From Leifsonia xyli subsp. cynodontis DSM 46306 (lineage in GTDB: Bacteria; Actinomycetota; Actinomycetes; Actinomycetales; Microbacteriaceae), in NCBI RefSeq assembly GCF_000470775.1, contig NC_022438.1, positions 1,674,001 to 1,738,000 on the forward strand: DNA of 64,000 nt, in the 5' to 3' direction. Below, one piece after another: positions 19,920-29,580 of the stretch. Position 1 is the stretch's first letter. Every line of letters starts with the position of its first letter. The notes beneath the pieces were generated by a model. The model did no database searches and was not told where the DNA came from. It saw only the letters and a program-made list of their open reading frames with translations. The translations under genes were made by a program, and so were the position numbers.

Positions 19920-21297
19920 TCAGCCGACCCGCGGCCAGGACCCCGGACCGCCCGAGCCTGCGCGGTAGGTCTGCAACGGCACTTCGTCTTTGCGCCACGC
20001 CGTGAGCACGGGAGCCACGATGCGCCAGCACTCCACCGCCGTGTGCGCTCCCACCGAGAGCGACGGGTCCCCGTCGAGGACGCCCTCGAGCACTTCCTCG
20101 TATGCCTGCAACTGGCCGGCACCGAAGTCAGCGGTCAGCGCGACCCACTCGACCTCGCGCGGGTCGCCCGGGCCGTTGACATTGAGCTCCAGGGACATCG
20201 CATCGGGCGCGAGCATAATGCGGAGCTTGGTCGGCTCCTTGGTGCCCGTCAGCCCGGCCGGGATGCGCCGCGCCGGTTTGAAGGTGACCACGATCTCCCG
20301 CCGGCGCGTGCCGAGCGCTTTGCCCGAACGGAGGGTGAACGGCACGCCGGCACAGCGCCAGGTGTCGATCTGGACCGTCACCTCGGCGAGTGTCTCGGTG
20401 CCGCGGCCGGGGTCGACGCCCGGCTCCCTGGCATAGGAGGGGAGCTCGCGGCCCTCGACCGCGTCGGCGGTGTAGCGCGCGGCGGCTCGACTCCTTCGGG
20501 CGGTCGCCCAACACCCGGGTTGCCTGGATGACAGCCGCCTTGGCCTCGCGGACGTCCACAGCGTCCAGGGTGGAGGATGGCTCCATCGCCAGCACGGCCA
20601 TCACTTGAAGCAAGTGGCTCTGGATCATATCGACCAGGGCGCCGGCGTTGTCGTAGTAACGGGCGCGGTCCTCCAGTCCCAGCGTCTCGTCGTACACGAT
20701 ATCGACGCGCTCGATGTGGTCGCCGTTCCAGAGCGGCTCCAGGATGCTGTTGGCGAAGCGCGCAGCCCGATGAGATTGAGCACGGTGGAGCGGCCGAGGA
20801 AGTGGTCGATCCGGTGGATGCGCTCCTCCAGCGCCAGCGTCGCCAGCAACTTGTTGAGCGCGACAGCGCTGCGCCGGTCCGTTCCGAACGGCTTCTCCAG
20901 TGCGAGGGTCAGCCCCGCGGGCCGATCGAGCGCACCCAGGGCTGCGCACGCCCTGGCTGTGATCGCCGGGGGCAGCGCGAAGTACAGCGCGGGGGCGCCC
21001 TCGCAGGCGGCGAGGACGCGGCTCAGGTCGCCGGGGTCGGTGACATCGGCGGAGATGTACATCGTGCTCCGAGAGAAGGGCGTCCACCGCCGCGCCCTCC
21101 GCCTGAGAGGTCTTGAACGATGCGCGGACCACCGACCGCCAGTGCGCGGTGGTCCACTCCTCGACGCCCGCCCCGATCAGACGGAAACGGCGCTCGGGAT
21201 GGTTGGTGAGCAGCTGGCCGATGGCGGGCAGGAGAAGCCTGGACGACAGATCGCCGCTGCCTCCGAGAATCACCAGAGTGCCCACGGACTGCGTCAT
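19920..21297 (-). pseudogene. zwf: Glucose-6-phosphate dehydrogenase-like gene, three frameshifts
   Basis: Pieces of one G6PDH-family protein lie in alternating frames. MTQSVGTLVILGGSGDLSSR (NADP-binding) starts at 21297. EKPFGTDRRSA with the RIDHFLGR active-site block lies in a second frame (about 21062-20770). ILEPLWNGDHIERVDIVYDE returns to the first frame (about 20765-20490). The C-terminal RKDEVPLQTYRAGSGGPGSW part ends at 19920. At least three frameshifts, near 21075, 20765 and 20490, separate them. This is the second G6PDH-like type often paired with GH15 or carbohydrate genes, so loss need not abolish the pentose phosphate pathway if a standard zwf lies elsewhere. Confidence 0.85.
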
Positions 21298-21305
21298 GCC
21301 CCTCA

Positions 21306-21321
21306 CAGTATGGCCATACTG
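21306..21321. promoter_or_regulatory. 16-bp perfect palindrome between divergent genes
   Basis: CAGTATGGCCATACTG is perfectly self-complementary and lies in the 29-bp space between the start codons of the zwf-like pseudogene (minus) and the GH15 gene (plus). It begins 9 bases past one start codon and ends 5 bases before the other. A dimeric regulator bound here would affect both genes. No regulator gene is adjacent. Confidence 0.5.
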
Positions 21322-21326
21322 GGGAT

Positions 21327-23102
21327 ATGTCGCTCCCCCTCGAGGATTACGCCCTGATCAGTGACTGCTTCACCGGAGCGCTCGTCGGCAGGGACGGCAG
21401 CATCGACTGGCTGTGCCTGCCCCGCTACGACTCGGGTTCGGCGTTCGGGGCGCTGCTCGGCACGGAGGACCACGGCCGGTGGCTGCTCGCGCCGTCCGAT
21501 CCGGAGGCGACGAGCACGCGGCATTATGCGGGCGACACGATGACACTGGTCACCCGCTGGCGCACAGCGACCGGCGAGGTGGAGGTCATCGACGCCATGC
21601 CGATGGGCGACCGCCGGGCGGATGTGGTGCGACGGGTGCGCAGCATCCGGGGCACGGTGGAGATGCGGGAGGATCTGCGCATCCGGTTCGAGTACGCCAC
21701 GGCGGTGCCGTGGGTGCGCCAGGACAAGACAGCGAAGCCGAACGCGCTGGTCGCGGTTGCCGGTCCCGACGGCCTGGTGTTCCGCGGCTCGGCGCTGCGG
21801 CCGAGCGACCATTCGCACGAGAGCCGGTTCACGGTCGCGGCGGGACAGACGGTCGATCTGTCGATGACTTGGTTCCCCTCCTACCGCGCGGCGCCGGACG
21901 CGCCGGACGTCGAGGAGGCGCTCGCGCACACCCAGTCGTGGTGGACCGAGTGGGCGTCCGGCTGCGATCACGACGGCCCCTATCGCGACGAGGTCGTGCG
22001 CTCGCTCATCCTGCTGCGCGCGCTGACCCATCTGGACACCGGCGGCATCGTGGCCGCGGCGACGACCTCGCTCCCGGAGAGCTTCGGCGGCGAGCGGAAC
22101 TGGGACTATCGCTATGTGTGGCTGCGGGACGCCTCGCTGACGATCGAGGTTCTGCTCTCGCACGGATACCACGACTACGTGGGTCTCTGGCGGGACTGGC
22201 TGCTCCGGGCGGTCGCCGGCGACCCGGGCGACGTGCAGATCATGTACGGGCTCGGCGGCGAGCGCGACCTCGCCGAGCGGGAGATCGACAGCCTGCCGGG
22301 CTATCAGGGCGCGCATCCGGTGCGAGTCGGGAACGATGCCTCGACGCAGTTCCAGGCGGATGTGATCGGCGAAGTGATGATCGCACTGGATCGCGGCCGC
22401 GCGGCCGGGGTCGAAGAGACGCGGTTCTCCTGGGCATTGCAGCGCGCGCTGATGCGCTACCTCGAGGAGCACTGGCGGAGCCCCGACCACGGCATCTGGG
22501 AGATCCGCGGGGAGCCGCAGGTGTTCACTCACTCGCGAGCGCTCGTCTGGGCGGCGTTCGACTGCGCGGTCCGCGGCGTGGAGCAGTACGGACTGAACGG
22601 GCCGGTGGCTCGCTGGAAGCGCCTGCGCGACGAGATCCGTGCGGATCTGGAGGCGAACGGCTTCGACGAGGACCGTGGCACCTACGTGCAGTACTTCGGC
22701 AGCGACCAGGTGGATGCCTCGCTCCTCGTCCTCCCACAGGTCGGCTACTGCGACGTCGAGGACCCGCGGATGCTCGGCACCGTCCGCGCGATCGAGCAGG
22801 ATCTGATGCACGAGGGGCTGCTGCTGCGCTACCGGACCGAAGGTGGCGTGGACGGGATGCCGCCAGGAGAGAACCCCTTCCTCGCGTGCTCGTTCTGGCT
22901 GGTCGAGCAGTACGCGCGCTCGCACCGGGCCGACGACGCGAAGGCGCTGATGGACCGGCTGCTGGGCCTCGCCAACGATGTCGGGATGCTGTCCGAGGAG
23001 TACGACACGACACGCCGTTCGCAGGCGGGCAACACACCGCAGGCGCTCACGCACCTCGCGCTCGTGCGGGCGGCGGACGCGATCGCGGAGCTGAGCGCCT
23101 GA
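21327..23102 (+). CDS. Glycoside hydrolase family 15 protein (glucoamylase/trehalase-like)
   Basis: Intact 591-residue two-domain protein: an N-terminal beta-sandwich ([20 protein letters not shown]) and a C-terminal (alpha/alpha)6 barrel with [16 protein letters not shown] near residue 255 and the HEGLLLRYR segment near 492. No signal peptide, so cytoplasmic. This subfamily includes glucoamylase-like enzymes and the actinobacterial GH15 trehalases. Hydrolysis of trehalose would complement otsAB, but the substrate is not proved. The stop overlaps the clpS start (ATGA). Confidence 0.88.
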   Translation: MSLPLEDYALISDCFTGALVGRDGSIDWLCLPRYDSGSAFGALLGTEDHGRWLLAPSDPEATSTRHYAGDTMTLVTRWRTATGEVEVIDAMPMGDRRADVVRRVRSIRGTVEMREDLRIRFEYATAVPWVRQDKTAKPNALVAVAGPDGLVFRGSALRPSDHSHESRFTVAAGQTVDLSMTWFPSYRAAPDAPDVEEALAHTQSWWTEWASGCDHDGPYRDEVVRSLILLRALTHLDTGGIVAAATTSLPESFGGERNWDYRYVWLRDASLTIEVLLSHGYHDYVGLWRDWLLRAVAGDPGDVQIMYGLGGERDLAEREIDSLPGYQGAHPVRVGNDASTQFQADVIGEVMIALDRGRAAGVEETRFSWALQRALMRYLEEHWRSPDHGIWEIRGEPQVFTHSRALVWAAFDCAVRGVEQYGLNGPVARWKRLRDEIRADLEANGFDEDRGTYVQYFGSDQVDASLLVLPQVGYCDVEDPRMLGTVRAIEQDLMHEGLLLRYRTEGGVDGMPPGENPFLACSFWLVEQYARSHRADDAKALMDRLLGLANDVGMLSEEYDTTRRSQAGNTPQALTHLALVRAADAIAELSA

Positions 23103-23395
23103 TGGCCGCGCTCGCCCGACCGGAGCAGGACACCGGGCTCGAGGCCCGGCTGAGGCTCGGCGAGCCGTGGGTGACGATCGTGTGGAACGACCCGGTCAAC
23201 CTGATGTCGTATGTGACCTACGTCTTCGAAAGCTACTTCGTGTATCCGAAGCGGGAGGCGGAACGGCTGATGCTGCTCGTCCACACCGAGGGCAAAGCCG
23301 TCGTCGCGACCGGTACCCGCGAGGAGATGGAGCGGCATGTCGAGGCGATGCACGGCTTCGGGCTCTGGGCGACCCTGACGAAGGCTGACTCGTGA
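23102..23395 (+). CDS. clpS: ATP-dependent Clp protease adaptor ClpS
   Basis: 97-residue adaptor that delivers N-degron substrates to the ClpA/C unfoldase with ClpP. The ligand-pocket motif [15 protein letters not shown] lies at residues 28-42 and the C-terminal [11 protein letters not shown] is family-like. The ATG overlaps the GH15 stop and its own stop overlaps the next GTG start, so GH15, clpS and the DUF2017 gene are translationally coupled. The region also reads in another frame; the frame given is the one with ClpS character. Confidence 0.93.
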   Translation: MAALARPEQDTGLEARLRLGEPWVTIVWNDPVNLMSYVTYVFESYFVYPKREAERLMLLVHTEGKAVVATGTREEMERHVEAMHGFGLWATLTKADS

Positions 23396-23895
23396 GGCCG
23401 TTCCGCCGGACGCGGGACGGAACGCTGCGCGCCCGGTTCGAGCCGGACGAAGCGGAGATCCTGGTCCGGCTCGCCGAGGAGACGGCTGAGCTCGCAGCGT
23501 CCGCGGCGAGCGGCGCGGGCGATCCGCGGGAGGACCCAGCGTTCATCCGCCTGCTGCCGGACGCTTATTCGGGCGATGCGGAGGCGTCCGCGGAGTTCCG
23601 GCGCTTCACGGCCGGTGGGCTCGCGGAAGGGAAGGCGCTCACTGCGCGAGTGGTGATGGAGACGCTGGGCGGCGGGTCCGGCGCGATCGAGGTCCGTCTC
23701 GACGCGCTGCAGGCCGCTGCCTGGCTGCGCACGCTGACGGACATCCGGCTCGTGCTCGCGGCACGGCTCGGGATCGTGCAGGACGGCGACGAGGGCGACA
23801 TCCACGACGCGGACTCCACCTTCCGGCGGGCCGTCTACGACTGGCTCGCCGGAGTGCAGGAGTCGCTGGTGCTGGCGCTGCGCTCGACGCGCTGA
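23392..23895 (+). CDS. DUF2017 domain protein
   Basis: 167 residues, GTG start overlapping the clpS stop. It is the usual partner encoded directly after clpS in actinobacteria and is known only as DUF2017, a largely helical protein. The conserved [16 protein letters not shown] segment near 120 is present. A role in Clp-dependent proteolysis is suggested only by the conserved neighbourhood. Confidence 0.85.
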   Translation: MRPFRRTRDGTLRARFEPDEAEILVRLAEETAELAASAASGAGDPREDPAFIRLLPDAYSGDAEASAEFRRFTAGGLAEGKALTARVVMETLGGGSGAIEVRLDALQAAAWLRTLTDIRLVLAARLGIVQDGDEGDIHDADSTFRRAVYDWLAGVQESLVLALRSTR

Positions 23896-23923
23896 CGTTC
23901 CGGGGCCGGCAGCCGGGAGCTGA

Positions 23924-23962
23924 GGGAGGAGTTCTCGCCGGCATCCTCGCGAATCTCCTCCC
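23924..23962 (+). terminator. Possible hairpin after the DUF2017 gene
   Basis: GGGAGGAG (23924-23931) pairs with CTCCTCCC (23955-23962), with partial pairing further in, 29 bp past the stop. It is followed by pyrimidine-rich rather than T-rich sequence, so it is a weak terminator call. Confidence 0.4.
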
Positions 23963-24110
23963 TTCCTGGACATCCGCCCCCTCCCCTCCCGGATCTCCTC
24001 CCTTTCCGTCGTGGGTCGGAAACGCAAGGAGAATGCGGCCGGGTGCGGGACGAAGGCAGGAAAGGGAGGAGGAAACGGGCCCCGGCGGCCGCTTGTCCTC
24101 CGTTTTCGAC

Positions 24111-24147
24111 GGGGTGGGGTGGGACGAGACGGGGTGGGGTGGGGTGG
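24111..24147 (+). repeat. GGGGT tandem tract, G-quadruplex potential
   Basis: Within the 367-bp gap before the LacI-controlled operon, the plus strand carries GGGGTGGGGTGGG, an eight-base spacer, then GGGGTGGGGTGGGGTGG. Seven or more G-runs with one-base T loops meet the usual quadruplex pattern. It lies about 40 bp upstream of the predicted -35 box. The rest of the gap holds pyrimidine-rich tracts and no gene. Confidence 0.7.
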
Positions 24148-24185
24148 ATGTAGAAGGATGGGGCGCCGGGGGTGGGGAAGACCGG

Positions 24186-24231
24186 TTGACAGATCTGGGC
24201 TTCGCGTCTAGGGTTTACTAAACCGGTTTAG
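24186..24231 (+). promoter_or_regulatory. Promoter with LacI-type operator
   Basis: TTGACA at 24186-24191 and TAGGGT at 24209-24214, 17 bp apart, form a good sigma-70-type promoter. A perfect 14-bp palindrome CTAAACCGGTTTAG with the central CG typical of LacI-family sites lies at 24218-24231, over the expected transcription start. The first gene begins at 24263 and the operon's own LacI gene is second, so autoregulation is likely. Confidence 0.75.
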
Positions 24232-24262
24232 ATTACGCCGGTCGGACTGACGAAGGAACGCA

Positions 24263-26278
24263 ATGAAGCGGATCATTCTGCTCGCGGCAACAGCGAGCTC
24301 GGCCCTCCTCCTCGGGACCGTCCTCGGCGGCGTACTGCCCGCCGCCGCGGGGCCCGCTGCCGCAGTCCCGGCTGCCGCGCCGGCGAAGCTCACCAACCTC
24401 GCCCACCTCGACGTCCTCCTCGACGACGTGCCCCTGCTCCCGGCCACGAGCCACAGCACCTACCGGCAGGAACAGGAGCCCACCGCCCGCGCGCCCTGGG
24501 TCTACGCCGACCGGCAGGACGACGGCAGCTTCCGGCGGGTCGGCGGCGGAGCCATCACCGACCCGGCCAAGGGCTGGTACGAACAGGGTGCCTTCGATGC
24601 CGACGACACAGCGCGCGCCGCTGTCGTCTATCTCCGCGACTGGACACAGAACGGCGCCGCGTCCAGCGCGCGGACCGCGTACGAGCTGTTGCGCTCGCTC
24701 ACCTACCAGCAGACCGACTCCGGGCCGGACGGCGGGAATGTGATCCTCTGGCAGCAGTCCGACGGCACGCTGAACCCCTCCGCCATCCCGGTCGAACTGC
24801 CAGACCCGAGCGACTCGGCCGAGTCCTTCTGGCTGGCGCGCACGGTGTGGGCGCTCGGGGAAGGGTACGCCGCTTTCCGGGACGCCGACCCCGCGTTCGC
24901 CGCCTTCCTCGCCGATCGGATGTCGCTGTCCCTGGGCGCGCTCGAGCGCCAATCGCTCGCGAAATACCCCCGGACGGCACAGGCGAACTGCGTGAGCGTT
25001 CCGTCCTGGCTCATCGTCGGCAGCGCGAGCGCCACCGCCGAGGCCGTGCTCGGGCTCAGCGCCTTCGCGAAAGCGGCGCCGGGTGACGCGCGCGTGCGGA
25101 CGGCGCTCACACGCTACGCCGACGGCATCGCGAAACTCGCCGCCGGCGGGACCGGGCAGTGGCCGTTCGGCGCGCTGCTGCCGGAAGCGAACTCTCCCAC
25201 CTTCTGGCACGCCTGGGGCGCGATGCAGCCCGCGGCGCTGACCGCGGCCGCCACCGTCCTCGGGAACGCCTCCCTGCAGAGAGCCGCGAGCACCGACCTC
25301 GCTCAGTTCACCGCGCAGTTGCTCGCGAGCGGCGGCCCCGACAACGGATGGACGCCGACACCGGCCGACCGGACGCAGATCGCCTACGGCGTGGACTCGC
25401 GAGTCCAAGGGCTCGTCGCCGCGAGCGACGCGACCGGCGCCAGCGGGCTGGCCGCGCTCGCGGGCGCCCAGGCCACCTGGTACTTCGGGGCGAACCCCGC
25501 GGGCACGGCCGTCTACGACCCCGCGACCGGCGTCTGCGTCGACGGGATCGCCGCCGACGGCGCGGTGAACCGCAACTGCGGCGCCGAGTCGGCCATCCAC
25601 ACCCAGCTCAGCATGCTGGCCCTGGACGCGCATCCCGCGATCGCCAGCGCCGCCGTCTCGCTGACGAAGACGACCGCGACCGAGGGCATCCATGTCGTCA
25701 AAGCGGAGTCCGGCAGACTGACCGGCTCGGCCAACTGGTCGGGCGGGCAGTATGTCGCGGCGAAGGCAGGCGACACGGTGACCGTGACACTGCAGCCCGG
25801 GCATCCGGCCGCCCGCATCCTCCCGATCGCGGACCTCGGCCCCGGCGGGTCGGGCAGCACACTCTGGACCGCGCAGGTCGGCCGTCTCCCGCTGCCGCTC
25901 GGCACGACGCAGAACGTGCGCGCGAGCGCGCAACAGGGCATCGGGGCCAGTCCGGTGTTCCTCCTGCCGCAGGCACTCGCTGTGCCGGTCCCGGCCAGCG
26001 CGACGACCGTCACCACCCAGGTCGGCGGGGCGGCGAAACTGGACGCGCTGCTCATCCAGCCGGCCGTGTCGCATCTCGGTCTCAGCGGCGCTGCCAGCCT
26101 CGATGTCTACGTGAACGGCACAAAGCTGCCCCTGCCGCAGAAGCTCGCCACGGCCGGGCCGTCGACCGTCACCCGCTACGACAGCACCGGCCGCCCGGTG
26201 GGCTCTCCGCAAACGGTCGGAGCCCGGGGCCTGATCGCCGTGCCCGCGGGCGGGTTCGCCACGGTCGTGCCGAGATGA
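24263..26278 (+). CDS. Secreted glycosidase-like protein, function unassigned
   Basis: 671 residues with a clear signal peptide (MKRIILLAATASSALLLG…AAAG). Residues about 40-480 look like an (alpha/alpha)6-barrel carbohydrate-active domain, with GWYEQGAFDADDTARAAVVY near 100, TFWHAWGAMQPAALTAAA near 312 and a FGANPAG…GAESAIHTQLSML segment near 412-455 resembling the active-site end of GH9-like enzymes. A beta-rich C-terminal domain follows. The exact family is uncertain. First gene of the operon, it may release the oligosaccharide taken up by the ABC system. Its stop overlaps the LacI start. Confidence 0.65.
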   Translation: MKRIILLAATASSALLLGTVLGGVLPAAAGPAAAVPAAAPAKLTNLAHLDVLLDDVPLLPATSHSTYRQEQEPTARAPWVYADRQDDGSFRRVGGGAITDPAKGWYEQGAFDADDTARAAVVYLRDWTQNGAASSARTAYELLRSLTYQQTDSGPDGGNVILWQQSDGTLNPSAIPVELPDPSDSAESFWLARTVWALGEGYAAFRDADPAFAAFLADRMSLSLGALERQSLAKYPRTAQANCVSVPSWLIVGSASATAEAVLGLSAFAKAAPGDARVRTALTRYADGIAKLAAGGTGQWPFGALLPEANSPTFWHAWGAMQPAALTAAATVLGNASLQRAASTDLAQFTAQLLASGGPDNGWTPTPADRTQIAYGVDSRVQGLVAASDATGASGLAALAGAQATWYFGANPAGTAVYDPATGVCVDGIAADGAVNRNCGAESAIHTQLSMLALDAHPAIASAAVSLTKTTATEGIHVVKAESGRLTGSANWSGGQYVAAKAGDTVTVTLQPGHPAARILPIADLGPGGSGSTLWTAQVGRLPLPLGTTQNVRASAQQGIGASPVFLLPQALAVPVPASATTVTTQVGGAAKLDALLIQPAVSHLGLSGAASLDVYVNGTKLPLPQKLATAGPSTVTRYDSTGRPVGSPQTVGARGLIAVPAGGFATVVPR

Positions 26279-27297
26279 CATCGACCGCCGTCACGATCAA
26301 CGATGTCGCCCGCGCCGCGGGCGTCAGCAAAGGACTCGTGTCGCTGACCCTCAACGAGCGGCCGGGCGTGGCGACGGAGACACGCGAACGCATCCTCGCG
26401 GCGGCGCGAGAGCTCGGCTGGTCGCCCAACCCCAGCGCCCGCGGGCTCTCGACACGGCGGGCTTACGCGCTCGGGCTGATCGTCCGGCGCGAGGCCCGCA
26501 CGATCGAGGTGGACCCCTTCTTCGCGGCGTTCATCGCCGGTGTCGAGACCGTGCTCGCCGAGCGCGGCCAGGTGCTCGTCCTGACGGTCGTGCCGGACAG
26601 CGCAGCCGAAGTGCGCGCCTATGAACGGCTCGCCGCCGAGAAGCGCGTCGACGGCTTCCTGCTCACCGACCTGCTCGCGGACGACGAACGTATCCCGCTC
26701 ATCCATAGGCTCGGCTCGCTCGCGGTGTCGCTCGGAGAACCGATCGGGGACAGCCCGTTTCCGGTCGTCACGCGCGACTACGACAGCGGCATCGACGATC
26801 TGGTCCGCCACCTGGTCGATCTCGGCCATTGCCGCGTCGCCCACGTCTCCGGCGACGAGCGGATGCTGCACGGCCGCCGCCGCCGCGAGCGTTTCGAGCG
26901 CGCCGTCCGCGCGGCGGGACTCGAGCCGGTCATCCTCACCACCGATTTCTCACCCGAGCAGGGGGCCGCGACGACGAAAGCCCTCCTCGACGCCCCCGAG
27001 CCGCCGACGGCGATTGTCTACGGCAACGACCCGATGGCGATCGCCGGGATGGGCGTCGCCCACGAGCGCGGACTGCGCCTCCCTCGCGACCTGTCGATCA
27101 CCGGTCTCGACGGCTCCCTGATCGGAACCTACGTCTATCCGCCGCTGACCACGCTCGACAACGATCCGGCCGGCTTCGGACTCGCCGCCGCCACCGCACT
27201 GCTGCGGCTGGTGGAGCACGGCGAGCCGGGCGATGTCGCCCTGCCCCCGGCCCGGCTGGTGGTGCGTGCCTCCACCGCAGCGCCGGGCGAACGCTGA
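26275..27297 (+). CDS. LacI-family transcriptional regulator
   Basis: 340 residues. The N-terminal helix-turn-helix TINDVARAAGVSKGLVSLTL (residues 7-26) and hinge helix (SARGLSTRRAYALGLIV) are standard, followed by a periplasmic-binding-like sugar domain ending VVRASTAAPG. The ATG overlaps the previous stop (ATGA). The operator at 24218-24231 is the likely target; the inducer is unknown. Confidence 0.92.
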   Translation: MTSTAVTINDVARAAGVSKGLVSLTLNERPGVATETRERILAAARELGWSPNPSARGLSTRRAYALGLIVRREARTIEVDPFFAAFIAGVETVLAERGQVLVLTVVPDSAAEVRAYERLAAEKRVDGFLLTDLLADDERIPLIHRLGSLAVSLGEPIGDSPFPVVTRDYDSGIDDLVRHLVDLGHCRVAHVSGDERMLHGRRRRERFERAVRAAGLEPVILTTDFSPEQGAATTKALLDAPEPPTAIVYGNDPMAIAGMGVAHERGLRLPRDLSITGLDGSLIGTYVYPPLTTLDNDPAGFGLAAATALLRLVEHGEPGDVALPPARLVVRASTAAPGER

Positions 27298-27328
27298 CCC
27301 CGCTATCCCCCACGAAAAGAGAAACACT

Positions 27329-28624
27329 ATGCGAAACCGCAGAGTCGCCATCGCGATCCTCTCCGCCGGCCTTGTGGCCGGAACCCTCGCCGCTTGCGGC
27401 TCCACCGGCGGCACAGCCTCCGGGGCGCCATGACAGCCAGAGGGCCGATCACCATCTGGTACTCGAACAACGAGCAGGAGGTGCAGTGGGGCAAGGCGAT
27501 GGTCGCCTCCTGGAACTCCGCGCACCCCGACGAGCAGATCAAAGCGCAGGAGGTGCCGGCGGGAAAGAGCACCGAAGAGGTCATCGGCGCCGCGATCACC
27601 GCGGGCACGACGCCATGCCTGGTGTTCAACAATCTCCCGGCGGCGACCGGCCAGTGGCAGAAACAGGGCGGCCTGGTCGACCTGTCGGCGTTCCCGGACG
27701 GCGCCCAGTACATCCAGGAGCGCAGCGGCAAGGCGGCCGACCAATTACAAGTCCGCCGACGCAGGCTTCTACCAGCTGCCGTGGAAGCAGAACCCGGTGA
27801 TGATCTTCTACAACAAGGACCTCTTCGCCAAGGCCGGCCTCGACGCGGACAACCCGGACCTGTCGACCTACGAGACATTCCTCACAGCCGCGCAGAAGAT
27901 CGTGTCCTCCGGCGCCGCCCCCTACGCCATCCATCCCGCGCCCACGAGCGAGTTCTTCCAGCCGAACTTCGACTACCTGCCGCTGCTGGCCGCCCAGACC
28001 GGCGGCAAGACGTTCATCGAGAACGGCAAGTCGACGCTCACCAGCCAGGATTCGCTGGATGTGGCGAACTTCTGGAAGACCCTCTACAGCGACGGTCTCG
28101 CCGGCAAGGAGCAGTACCAGGGCGACGCCTTCGCCGACGGCAAGGCCGCGATGGCGATCGTCGGCCCGTGGGCCATCGCCTACTACGGCGACAAGGTCCA
28201 GTGGGGCTCGGTGCCGGTCCCGACCAAGGACGGCAAGCCGGCCGACCAGGTCTACACCTTCCCGGACGCCAAGAACATCGGGATGTACAGCTCCTGCAAA
28301 AACCAGGCGACAGCCTGGGATGTGCTGAAGTTCGCCACCAGCAAGGAGCAGGACGGCAAGCTTTTGGACATGACCGGCCAGATGCCCATCCGCACGGACC
28401 TCTCCACCGACTACGCGGACTACTTCAGCTCGCACCCGGCCTATAAGGAGTTCGGCGACCAGAGCGCCCGCACGACCGAAGACCCGACCGGCGTCAACAC
28501 GATCGCGCAGCTCCAGGCGCTGCGCGACGCGTACAGCAAAGCCGTGATCAACGGCAACGGCTCCGTCGAAGATGCCTTCCAGACCGCGTCCGGAACGATC
28601 GACAAACTGCAGGCGCAGAAGTAA
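27329..28624 (+). pseudogene. Sugar ABC transporter substrate-binding lipoprotein, frameshifted
   Basis: The start (MRNRRVAIAILSAGLVAGTL) has a lipobox LAAC but hits a TGA at 27431. The next part (PITIWYSNNEQEVQWGKAMV) is in another frame to about 27744, and the rest (PVMMIFYNKDLFAKAGL … to 28624) is back in the first frame. Two frameshifts that cancel each other are therefore needed. Extracellular solute-binding family 1 features (IFYNKDLF, DGKAAMAIVGPWA) are well kept. Without it the two intact permeases downstream have no dedicated receptor. Its stop overlaps the permease start. Confidence 0.85.
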
Positions 28625-29580
28625 TGAGCGCGGTCACCGCTCCTCCGGCCGCGGGCGCAGAGCCCGCGGCCGGGCGGCCGCCGGGACGGCGCCGGCGCCC
28701 TCTGGTGCAGCGCGTCCTCGGCCGCAACCCGCTCGGGTGGCTGTTCGGCGCGCCCTACCTCGCGTTCGTGCTCGTCATCTCCGCCTACCCTCTCGGGTAC
28801 GCGATCTACATCTCTTTCTTCGACTATTTCTTCGCGGCTCCCGGCGCGAACGTCACCCAGCCGTTCATCGGCGTCGGCAACTACGTGCAGGTCTTCACCG
28901 ACTCGGCGGTCCTGCAATCGTTCCTCAACGTCGGGGTCTTCCTGATCATCAACGTGCCGCTGACGGTGCTGCTCTCTCTCGTCCTGGCGAGCGGGCTGAA
29001 CAGCATCACGCGGTTCCGGACGTTCCTGCGCGTCAGCTACTACGTGCCCTATGTCACTGCGAGCGTCGCCATCATCGGTGTGTGGCTGTTCCTGTTCAGC
29101 GGCGGCGGGCTGGTCAACCAGATCCTCGGGCCGCTCGCACCGGACCCGTCCTGGTTCGTCAACCCGGTGCTCGCCATGCCGACCATCGCGATCTACGTGA
29201 CGTGGAAGCAACTGGGCCTCTACATCCTGCTCTACCTGGCGGCGCTGCAGAACGTGCCGCGGGAGCTGTACGAGTCGGCCGCGACCGACGGCGGCGGCAG
29301 GGTGCGGCAGTTCTTCTCGGTCACGGTGCCGGGCGTCCGGCCGGCGACCGTGCTCGTGCTGCTGTCGACCATCACCGGCGCGAATCTGTTCACCGAGCCG
29401 TATCTGCTGACGGGCGGCGGCGGACCGGACGGCAAATCGACCACGCCGGTGCTGCTCATCTACCAGCAGGGCATCCAGCAGGGGCATCCGGGATACGCGG
29501 CGGCGATCGGCGTCGTGCTCGTGGTCCTGGTGCTCGTCATCGGCTGGCTGCAGAACCGTTTCGCAGGAGGACGAGACTGA
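28624..29580 (+). CDS. Sugar ABC transporter permease (MalF type)
   Basis: 318 residues, six membrane segments, with the cytoplasmic EAA loop ELYESAATDGGGRVRQFFSV near 220 that contacts the ATPase. No ATPase gene is in the operon, so a shared MsiK-type ATPase elsewhere is expected, as is usual in actinobacteria. ATG overlaps the upstream stop, and its TGA overlaps the next ATG. Confidence 0.9.
   Translation: MSAVTAPPAAGAEPAAGRPPGRRRRPLVQRVLGRNPLGWLFGAPYLAFVLVISAYPLGYAIYISFFDYFFAAPGANVTQPFIGVGNYVQVFTDSAVLQSFLNVGVFLIINVPLTVLLSLVLASGLNSITRFRTFLRVSYYVPYVTASVAIIGVWLFLFSGGGLVNQILGPLAPDPSWFVNPVLAMPTIAIYVTWKQLGLYILLYLAALQNVPRELYESAATDGGGRVRQFFSVTVPGVRPATVLVLLSTITGANLFTEPYLLTGGGGPDGKSTTPVLLIYQQGIQQGHPGYAAAIGVVLVVLVLVIGWLQNRFAGGRD

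Noticed and set aside
21303-23054. Long minus-strand frame
   Set aside because: Antisense to the GH15 gene; no motifs.
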